Source: RUG14223 sp051881075
GTDB lineage: Bacteria > Bacillota > Clostridia > Oscillospirales > Acutalibacteraceae
Direction of reading: 5' to 3'
Assembly (NCBI GenBank): GCA_051881075.1
Contig: JBJEPE010000004.1
Coordinates: 31,382-95,381, forward strand
DNA length: 64,000 nt
The number at the start of each line of letters is the position of its first letter. Position 1 is the first letter of the stretch. A model generated the notes under the pieces. That model did not search any database, was not told where the DNA came from, and saw only the letters and a list, made by a program, of their open reading frames with translations. Below, one piece after another: positions 56,773 to 64,000 of this stretch. The position numbers were made by a program, and so were the translations under genes.

Positions 56773-59700
56773 ATGGCAAGCAATGTAAGTGCAGTATCGC
56801 AGGGTCGACGGATGTTGGCCTTGGTTATGGTTATGCTTATCTATTTAGCAACTATAATAGTGCCTGCACAAGCAAATGCTACTGTAAAAATGCTGGATAA
56901 GACAGCAGACGGTGCCTATATATATTCCAATTCCGATGATTTTAAAATTACTGATCAAGATGAAGCAGAAGAAATATCAGGTGCTTTTTCACTTGAGTTT
57001 TATGATCAAAGCAATCGTCTTGTCAGTGAGCTCCCAGCCTGTAAGGGCAACACTACATATACGGCGGTTTTGTCTGTTGAGCTTAATAATGACGGCAAGA
57101 ATAAACAAATTCAAATTTACCCGCCTGCAGGATTCGGTGTAGATACTACCGGAGTAGGCGGTAGTGATGAGCTGAAATACTCTGAGGATTTAGGCTGCAT
57201 TTACGCAGATATATGCGATGGTTACTTAGACGGGTCTATCGTATTTACCCTCACAGTGCTTGATAGTCGAAACGGTGTTGACAACAGTGTCAATGTAATT
57301 AAAAATGACTTAGGCTATAATTACGGAAACGGTGAAATGCCTGAGTTTAAGTTGCATTATTTTGACGTTGTTGGAAACAGGCAAAGAAATTTACAAATAG
57401 ATAACATAGCCAAAGGGCTAAAAGTTAAGAAAAATACTAATAACCTTGGCAACAGTATGGTATTTTCCGAAGGATATTACTATTCTGACCCAACACATTT
57501 TTCACGTGTTGAGGTTGCATCGCTTGATTCAGTCATAATTTCTGAAAATGATCTTAAAAACGGCACTGCGACAGTCGATTTAAGATTATTTGAATTAGAA
57601 GAATGTGATTTCGGCGATACATATTTTAGCAAGATTGATCTATATATCCCACTTCCGGAAAATATTGATATATGTAACCTTGAGCAAGGATATTCAAAGA
57701 GTATGGACGGCTTTGAGGATTCATATGCGTATAATAAAGAAACCAATACGGTATGCTTTACTACTACGGCTGCCAGACTTTATACCAAGAATAAAAATTA
57801 CAACATAAATGCTTGGCTAAGCAATATCAGGTTTAAGCTTAAAGACGGTGCGGAATATGAGGATATCTATGAAGGAACAGATCAGGTAAGACTTGTTTTT
57901 TATGATCATGATAAAAAATCTTCTGAGATATTTACCGAAAAGTATATTGCAATATTTACTAAGGGCCGTTATGATGATGCAAACATAGATATTGCAGGCG
58001 ACGAGTACTGTAAGATTTATAAAAAGGTTAATAATTCACAACCTCTTAATAAAATTTACATATCAAACTTTATTGCCGATGAAGACAACGAAGGCTTTTT
58101 GTCAAATGTAGCAGACAGCAGTTGTATTGTGATTAATAATGAAAACGGAGTTACTCTGGATTATTTATCGGCAATATTACCGGAGGCTTCTGTTACTGAA
58201 ATTCAAAGCGTTGAATATACAAGGCTTAACTCAGATACCAGATTTGTGGCAAACACCGCAATTGGTGAAACAATATCTGACAGCGGATTTTACAGCAAAA
58301 AATATCTCTTTAATGATAACGGTGAAACCGCTGTTGATAAAATATATATCAATGTTAATTGCATTGATAACTTTAATGATGGGTATTATATTTTAAATAA
58401 CAGCTTATTGCCCTATAAATCAGTACTTCCGTATTTCTCTCTTCAGCTTTACGGCAGAACGGACGAAGAGGGAATGTATCAATATGATGTATCCGTTATG
58501 CGTGATGATGAATACTTATGTGATACAAAGACGTACTCTATCGAGTGTCTCGGTGACGAATTACTGACAGAATATAGAATTGATTTTTCTAACCATAACA
58601 GTAACGGTAAAAAAACAAAAGAGATATTCGATAATACTAAAGGTACATTATATGTTACGCTGGGTAATAAAATCGACAGTAACGGAAAGCACTATAGTGA
58701 TTTATCAGATTTTGTTGCTGAGCTTAAGTTTAACTATATTAATATAGAAAGCATAAACAGCACGAATGAAAATTTCTCAGTATTGTACGATGCTGATTCC
58801 GATACATATACTGTTGCTAATGATTTGCTTCACAGCGGAGAAACAACAACTCTTGAAATCCATTATGTGGCCTCTGTACCGGAAAGTGCGAAATGGACAT
58901 TTAAGCCTATAAGTTTGGTTGATTATAAGGTAGATGCCTTAGAAATTGAACCAACAGAGGGAATATATAACAGTATATACTTATCTAACTATATACCGTA
59001 TCAGCTTGATTCTAAGATTAATTCTACTGACAGACAGTTTACTGCTGTTAAAGGAAGTACTTGCTTTAATCTTAATTTAAGGCAAGAAATCACCATGAAC
59101 GATATGACATATGCTTCTAAGGTGATGAATTTATCGGAAAAAGACAGAGCACCGTATGATGCTAAAATAATGCTATACGGTACTACGATAGAGCTTGTAC
59201 TGAATAAAGGGTTGAGCATAAACGGTGTGCCTACTTTAGGCGGTAAACCTGCATATGATTATTCACATGATCCACAAACAAATAAGTATAAATTCAGTTT
59301 CTTGTTTGAGAATGACAACAGCTTTAATATTTTAGATGCTGTGTCTAATGACGGAAAAATAACAACCTTTGATTTTGTACTGCCTATTCTTGTTGACAAT
59401 AGTGCAAATATCGGTTCTACTTACATAGTTTCAGACTACAGTCAAACTTTAAACTACAGTACATCGTTAAAAGATGCTGAGTTGAGTTTGACGGATAATT
59501 TAAAATATTATGGGCTAAATATAGTTGATAATACCGTACCTGAAGATTTCTCAAGGGTTACTGTATCTCAATATGATGTTACTGCCGTTATTGTAGGTAG
59601 TGGCGACAGCAAGTCGGGTACAGTTAATTCTGTATTTAAATCAAATGTTTCAGTTAAGATAAGTAGCGATGCGATGGATCTACAGAATGCAGTTTTCTTG

Positions 59701-62700
59701 CTTTCTCTTGAGAAAGAACCTCTGCCAAATAATACAAGCGGAGTAAGAAAGGCTAAAGGAAGCGCTGAAAGCGATATTTCTGCGTACTTCTTAAGTATCA
59801 GCGGGCTTAATGACATAGGCCTTTACGATTTAGACTACTGTTTATATGCGTATGTTGGCGATGATAAAGAAGATTCGGAAAATATGCTTTCAGCGGATGA
59901 TCTTTCAGATAAGATAAATCATAATGATCCTGATTATATCTTACTCAAGAAGTCAGATGCTCAGAGTATAGACGCTATAGGTCAAGATGAATTTATTGAA
60001 GATAAAGGTAGCATTACATTCAATAATAATAACATTAAGGCCGTGTATATTGTTTGCGATTCTTCTTTGAATCTCAAATTATATAAATTTGTAGCTGAGA
60101 TAGGCATTAACAGCAATCAGACTCTACTTAATGAAACAGGAATTTTATTTAAAACTCAGTACTCATTTATTGAGGATATACCTGAAAGACCTAAGACAGT
60201 TCAAAATTCTGCGAATACAATAAGATTTGCTGTTTGTCCGCAGATATGTAATGCGTATTTGTTCGTTGATAATTTAATACCTAATAAGGTTTACGATGTT
60301 GGCGAGATAGTATTAGAGAATTGTGATGCGGTTCTTTGTGACAGCGATAAGAACGAGATTTCCGGATGTGATACTGTAGAAAATGATACCGGTTATATGT
60401 TCTATCTGCCAAAGAGAATAAATGTTCGTAAAACATCTGATGATGAAACAGTTTATTTAAGATTAAATAGCGAAGCAATTAGTGCAACACTCAATAAAGA
60501 TGAGTTTAAAGGATATAAACTTTCGGTAAATTCGACAAATTCAACTGAAGAGAACGGCTATATTTATGTTCCTGTAATAATAGATCCGTGTAGCGCTAAG
60601 CCCGTAGATGTGAATTTGTATTTATATAATGTATCGCAGTTCATACCTGAAACTTGTATTCTTCCTGTCGGCAAGGTTACGCCGCTTGAAAAGGTACTAT
60701 CGCTTAATGCCACTTTGAACGAAATACTCAAGCCAACGGTTTTGGAAAATGACAGTTCACTTATCACTTATGATAGTAAAAATAATACATTACTTTTATC
60801 CGATGCTTGTGTAGACGATGCGAATGTTAGTGTTCAGTTTAATAATCCTTATACATCCACTAGGGATGAAGAGGATGTCACAATTAAGCGTCAAACCCAG
60901 TTTGCACTTACCATTGACTTTAACGGTGGCACAGATGATGACGGTTCAACCTCTGTTTTTGTTATTTCACCTAATGGTGATTCATCTAATAATAATTATT
61001 TGCTTACAAGTGATTACATAAGCAACGTAAAAAATCATAACTATAGCTTTAATTATTTCAGTACCGACAAATCTTCAATGGGCTTTGGTTATTTAAAGCC
61101 GGGTGAAAAGCAATATCAAATTGGTGATTTGGTTTCAATTACGGAGGATACTACGCTATATGTTATCTGGAAGCATTATAGTATAAATTATAATTTGAAT
61201 TTGCCGAGCGGATGCGAGTTTAACGGAGCGCGTCCTATAGAGAATAACCTTTTTGAAGATGGAGATGTTTGGACTGCCGCCGCTAATAATGATGATTTCT
61301 CAGTTAGCGGATTGAAGTTCGTCGGCTGGAGCTTAAACCCTGACTCCATGAAGGTTGACTATGAGCCGGGCGTTGATTATATATTCAATTTCGGTGATAA
61401 CATTACATTGTATGCAGTATGGGAGGGTACGGTAACTGAACAAACGTACTCTATTAAATATAATATTAATTGCAATGATCAAAATTACAGTATTCAGGAA
61501 TACGGTTATAAAGACGGTGATTTTGCCGTAATCCGATCCGCTGAATATGTATTTAATCAATTATGTGCTAAGTATCCCGAATTGGAGGAAGCCGTTGATA
61601 TAAGCCAAGCACAGTATTGGAAGACTGACGATAACAGAACTTTTGATTTTAATGATGTTGCATTTATTTACGATGACTTGGACTTGGAACTTGTGTTTCC
61701 AAGCGAACAGGAAGATATAACAGTGCAAGTTTGTTATTATTTATCAGAGGATGATTTTGCAAACGGAAAGTGTTATTATAGTGAAAAATGCAACTATTAC
61801 GGATTTATTCCGATAATACAATTAGGCGATTATGGCGAAGTGGATTCGTTGTATAAAGATAATTTCTTTGGTTGGCTTATTAAAAATAATGGGTCATTGC
61901 TCATTGAAAATGATTGTGTAATGGACTATGTAAAGGATGCGTCAGAGGTAATAAATCTGATAGCATTATATACTTGCTCAATAAAATATAGTTCGGTAGA
62001 TACTGATAATAATTTAATTTATAACAGTACAACAGGTTTACCGTTAGGCATAATGGTCGACTATGACAGTAAGGAAACTATTGATAAATTAGAAGAAATT
62101 CCTGTCTATACAAACAGCGATAAGCCGTTGTATTACAGTCAGCTTCAGTTTAGTGATATACCTATTAAATTGTATGACTTTGAGGAGAAAACAGTTGACG
62201 GATACATATTCAAATATTGGAAAATAGAGGATGTATCCAAGAGAACTACAAACGATCCTAATGATACAATATATTATAAGGACAGTTCGGATGAGTCGGA
62301 CAATTCGTATACTACTTATTCGCCCGGTGATGATACGAAACTTGTATATCCGGTAGGCGACATACGAATTACTGCCGTATGGGAGGCACCGCATAAGGTT
62401 ACATATGTAGACGAAAAGTTCAAAGTAGCATTGAACGGATCTGAATTTAATTATATGACCGGCGCAGTTGTAACGGTTGACGGCACAGTAAGCGGAACAA
62501 TAATGACCGATGAAAACGGAGGCAATTTTGTTCTTACAGGTTGGCAAAGTGATAATGACGATAAGCTTTATCAGGTAGGCGACACCTTTACAATGCCTGA
62601 TGCGGACGTTGTTCTTACTGCCGTATGGGAAAAGCAGGAGAATAAGACATACATAGTAACTTATGCAGATGAAAAATTCAAAGTAGCATTGAACGGCTCA

Positions 62701-64000
62701 GAATTTACATACGAAGCAGGAAATACAGTAGTAGTAATGGGTACAGCAAGCGGAATAACATTCACTGATACAAACGGTGATATGTACAAGCTCACAGGCT
62801 GGCTCAATGATGTAGATAATGTACTCTACCAAGTAGGCGAAAGCTTCACAATGCCGGAAAGTGACGTAACACTTACAGCACAGTGGGAAAAGGTAGAGAT
62901 ACCACAAGCAAACAGATATACAGTAAAGTATGTAGATGAAAAGTTCAAAGTAGCATTGAACGGCTCAGAATTTACATACGAAGCAGGAAATACAGTAGTA
63001 GTAATGGGTACAGCAAGCGGAATAACATTCACTGATACAAACGGTGATATGTACAAGCTCACAGGCTGGCTCAGCAGTTACGACAATAAGCTCTACCAAG
63101 TAGGCGAAAGCTTCACAATGCCGGAAAGTGACGTAATTCTTACGGCACAGTGGGAAAAGGTAGAGATACAGCAAGCAAACAGATATACAGTAAAGTATGT
63201 AGATGAAAAGTTCAAAGTAGCATTGAACGGCTCAGAATTTACATACGAAGCAGGAAATACAGTAGTAGTAATGGGTACAGCAAGCGGAATAACATTCACT
63301 GATACAAACGGTGATATGTACAAGCTCACAGGCTGGCTCAATGATGTAGATAATGTACTCTACCAAGTAGGCGAAAGCTTCACAATGCCGGAAAGTGACG
63401 TAACACTTACAGCACAGTGGGAAAAGGTAGAGATACCACAAGCAAACAGATATACAGTAAAGTATGTAGATGAAAAGTTCAAAGTAGCATTGGACGGCTC
63501 AGAATTTACATACGAAGCAGGAAATACAGTAGTAGTAATGGGTACAGCAAGCGGAATAACATTCACTGATACAAACGGTGATATGTACAAGCTCACAGGC
63601 TGGCTCAGCAGTTACGACAATAAGCTCTACCAAGTAGGCGAAAGCTTCACAATGCCTGAAAGTGATGTAACACTTACGGCACAGTGGGAAAAGGTAGAGA
63701 TACCACAAACAAACAGATATACAGTAAAGTATGTAGATGAAAAGTTCAAAGTAGCATTGGACGGCTCAGAATTTACATACGAAGCAGGAAATACAGTAGT
63801 AGTAATGGGTACAGCAAGCGGAATAACATTCACTGATACAAACGGTGATATGTACAAGCTCACAGGCTGGCTCAATGATGTAGATAATGTACTCTACCAA
63901 GTAGGCGAAAGCTTCACAATGCCGGAAAGTGACGTAACACTTACAGCACAGTGGGAAAAGGTAGAGATACCACAAACAAACAGATATACAGTAAAGTATG
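56773..64000 (+). CDS. Giant secreted repeat protein with InlB-like (Listeria-Bacteroides) modules, partial at the 3' end
   Basis: An open frame of at least 2,409 residues that runs off the window. GGAGG precedes two ATG codons; 56773 (7-bp spacing) is preferred over 56770. Residues 1-36 form a signal peptide (core LALVMVMLIYLATIIV, cut after AQANA). A long stretch of about 1,350 residues has no recognised family and is rich in beta-prone, Asp/Asn-rich sequence. From about 60900 on, InlB-type modules appear (LTIDFNGG to LYVIWK; INYNLN to LYAVWE). From 62392 they become a tandem array of YVDEKFKVALNGSEF units ending in LTAQWEK. Likely a cell-surface or secreted adhesin; the anchor lies beyond the window. 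Confidence 0.88.
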   Translation, partial: MASNVSAVSQGRRMLALVMVMLIYLATIIVPAQANATVKMLDKTADGAYIYSNSDDFKITDQDEAEEISGAFSLEFYDQSNRLVSELPACKGNTTYTAVLSVELNNDGKNKQIQIYPPAGFGVDTTGVGGSDELKYSEDLGCIYADICDGYLDGSIVFTLTVLDSRNGVDNSVNVIKNDLGYNYGNGEMPEFKLHYFDVVGNRQRNLQIDNIAKGLKVKKNTNNLGNSMVFSEGYYYSDPTHFSRVEVASLDSVIISENDLKNGTATVDLRLFELEECDFGDTYFSKIDLYIPLPENIDICNLEQGYSKSMDGFEDSYAYNKETNTVCFTTTAARLYTKNKNYNINAWLSNIRFKLKDGAEYEDIYEGTDQVRLVFYDHDKKSSEIFTEKYIAIFTKGRYDDANIDIAGDEYCKIYKKVNNSQPLNKIYISNFIADEDNEGFLSNVADSSCIVINNENGVTLDYLSAILPEASVTEIQSVEYTRLNSDTRFVANTAIGETISDSGFYSKKYLFNDNGETAVDKIYINVNCIDNFNDGYYILNNSLLPYKSVLPYFSLQLYGRTDEEGMYQYDVSVMRDDEYLCDTKTYSIECLGDELLTEYRIDFSNHNSNGKKTKEIFDNTKGTLYVTLGNKIDSNGKHYSDLSDFVAELKFNYINIESINSTNENFSVLYDADSDTYTVANDLLHSGETTTLEIHYVASVPESAKWTFKPISLVDYKVDALEIEPTEGIYNSIYLSNYIPYQLDSKINSTDRQFTAVKGSTCFNLNLRQEITMNDMTYASKVMNLSEKDRAPYDAKIMLYGTTIELVLNKGLSINGVPTLGGKPAYDYSHDPQTNKYKFSFLFENDNSFNILDAVSNDGKITTFDFVLPILVDNSANIGSTYIVSDYSQTLNYSTSLKDAELSLTDNLKYYGLNIVDNTVPEDFSRVTVSQYDVTAVIVGSGDSKSGTVNSVFKSNVSVKISSDAMDLQNAVFLLSLEKEPLPNNTSGVRKAKGSAESDISAYFLSISGLNDIGLYDLDYCLYAYVGDDKEDSENMLSADDLSDKINHNDPDYILLKKSDAQSIDAIGQDEFIEDKGSITFNNNNIKAVYIVCDSSLNLKLYKFVAEIGINSNQTLLNETGILFKTQYSFIEDIPERPKTVQNSANTIRFAVCPQICNAYLFVDNLIPNKVYDVGEIVLENCDAVLCDSDKNEISGCDTVENDTGYMFYLPKRINVRKTSDDETVYLRLNSEAISATLNKDEFKGYKLSVNSTNSTEENGYIYVPVIIDPCSAKPVDVNLYLYNVSQFIPETCILPVGKVTPLEKVLSLNATLNEILKPTVLENDSSLITYDSKNNTLLLSDACVDDANVSVQFNNPYTSTRDEEDVTIKRQTQFALTIDFNGGTDDDGSTSVFVISPNGDSSNNNYLLTSDYISNVKNHNYSFNYFSTDKSSMGFGYLKPGEKQYQIGDLVSITEDTTLYVIWKHYSINYNLNLPSGCEFNGARPIENNLFEDGDVWTAAANNDDFSVSGLKFVGWSLNPDSMKVDYEPGVDYIFNFGDNITLYAVWEGTVTEQTYSIKYNINCNDQNYSIQEYGYKDGDFAVIRSAEYVFNQLCAKYPELEEAVDISQAQYWKTDDNRTFDFNDVAFIYDDLDLELVFPSEQEDITVQVCYYLSEDDFANGKCYYSEKCNYYGFIPIIQLGDYGEVDSLYKDNFFGWLIKNNGSLLIENDCVMDYVKDASEVINLIALYTCSIKYSSVDTDNNLIYNSTTGLPLGIMVDYDSKETIDKLEEIPVYTNSDKPLYYSQLQFSDIPIKLYDFEEKTVDGYIFKYWKIEDVSKRTTNDPNDTIYYKDSSDESDNSYTTYSPGDDTKLVYPVGDIRITAVWEAPHKVTYVDEKFKVALNGSEFNYMTGAVVTVDGTVSGTIMTDENGGNFVLTGWQSDNDDKLYQVGDTFTMPDADVVLTAVWEKQENKTYIVTYADEKFKVALNGSEFTYEAGNTVVVMGTASGITFTDTNGDMYKLTGWLNDVDNVLYQVGESFTMPESDVTLTAQWEKVEIPQANRYTVKYVDEKFKVALNGSEFTYEAGNTVVVMGTASGITFTDTNGDMYKLTGWLSSYDNKLYQVGESFTMPESDVILTAQWEKVEIQQANRYTVKYVDEKFKVALNGSEFTYEAGNTVVVMGTASGITFTDTNGDMYKLTGWLNDVDNVLYQVGESFTMPESDVTLTAQWEKVEIPQANRYTVKYVDEKFKVALDGSEFTYEAGNTVVVMGTASGITFTDTNGDMYKLTGWLSSYDNKLYQVGESFTMPESDVTLTAQWEKVEIPQTNRYTVKYVDEKFKVALDGSEFTYEAGNTVVVMGTASGITFTDTNGDMYKLTGWLNDVDNVLYQVGESFTMPESDVTLTAQWEKVEIPQTNRYTVKY
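62392..64000 (+). repeat. Tandem 267-bp (89-residue) InlB-like repeats with alternating variants
   Basis: One divergent copy (62392) and one intermediate copy (about 62644) precede near-identical copies at 62911, 63178, 63445, 63712 and 63979 (cut by the edge). The spacing is exactly 267 bp. Internal variants alternate: GWLNDVDNVL, GWLSSYDNKL, GWLNDVDNVL, GWLSSYDNKL, GWLNDVDNVL, so the higher-order unit is 534 bp. The last visible full copies also change VALNGSEF to VALDGSEF. Confidence 0.93.

Noticed and set aside
62698..63975. Repeated minus-strand frames opposite the 267-bp repeats
   Set aside because: They recur every 267 bp as shadows of the coding repeat.

Overview
The window looks like a draft chromosome segment of a low-to-mid GC anaerobic gut Clostridia, most likely of the Ruminococcaceae/Oscillospiraceae type. 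This rests on the gene content: dockerin modules, a modular pullulanase with MucBP-like and starch-binding modules, a free-standing MetH reactivation protein, very large SpaA/Cna_B and InlB-repeat surface proteins, and a Firmicutes-style S10-spc-alpha ribosomal cluster with a KOW-protein gene between map and infA. Two runs of exactly 100 N (15977-16076 and 19810-19909) are scaffold gaps, and both lie inside tandem repeats. No tRNA, rRNA, transposase, integrase or CRISPR array was seen.

Layout. 1-3118 (minus): a folate/methionine operon of metF, a stand-alone B12-dependent methionine synthase activation domain, and metH (cut by the window edge). 3308-14587 (plus): a 3,708-residue cell-wall adhesin with a predicted thioester domain, about 27 SpaA/Cna_B-like modules and an LPATG sortase signal, preceded by a 5' leader with two hairpins. 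14588-16500: a non-coding region of tandem hairpin-forming repeats. There are 14 units of 52-54 bp, then a 367-bp composite repeat with its own hairpins. Stem sequences differ between units but stay complementary, and the loop core CGCA(A) is kept. 16500-17682 has no convincing gene. 17683-18921: a lipoprotein fusing a metal/B12-type binding domain to a peptidoglycan-binding domain.

19127-22127 (minus) and 28745-32647 (plus) are two paralogous BspA-like leucine-rich-repeat surface proteins. They share signal peptides, an SLH-like N-terminal region, and a conserved promoter plus roughly 250-nt leader. The second carries three dockerin-like modules. Between them lie a polar amino-acid ABC transporter (22554-24893, minus) and a pullulanase with no signal peptide (25301-28261, plus).

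33080-48837 is the S10-spc-alpha cluster: rpsJ, rplC, rplD, rplW, rplB, rpsS, rplV, rpsC, rplP, rpmC, rpsQ, rplN, rplX, rplE, rpsN, rpsH, rplF, rplR, rpsE, rpmD, rplO, secY, adk, map, a KOW-protein gene, infA, rpmJ, rpsM, rpsK, rpsD, rpoA, rplQ. It has a long leader containing an attenuator-like terminator. secA converges on it from the other side. Then come an uncharacterised lipoprotein, serC and serA (serine synthesis), and at the right edge a secreted giant of at least 2,409 residues that ends the window in near-identical 267-bp InlB-like repeats.

The most unusual items are the covarying hairpin array next to the giant adhesin, the matched leaders of the two LRR genes, the triple-dockerin LRR protein, and the attenuator in the ribosomal leader. 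All functions are inferred from sequence reading only; no database search was run.
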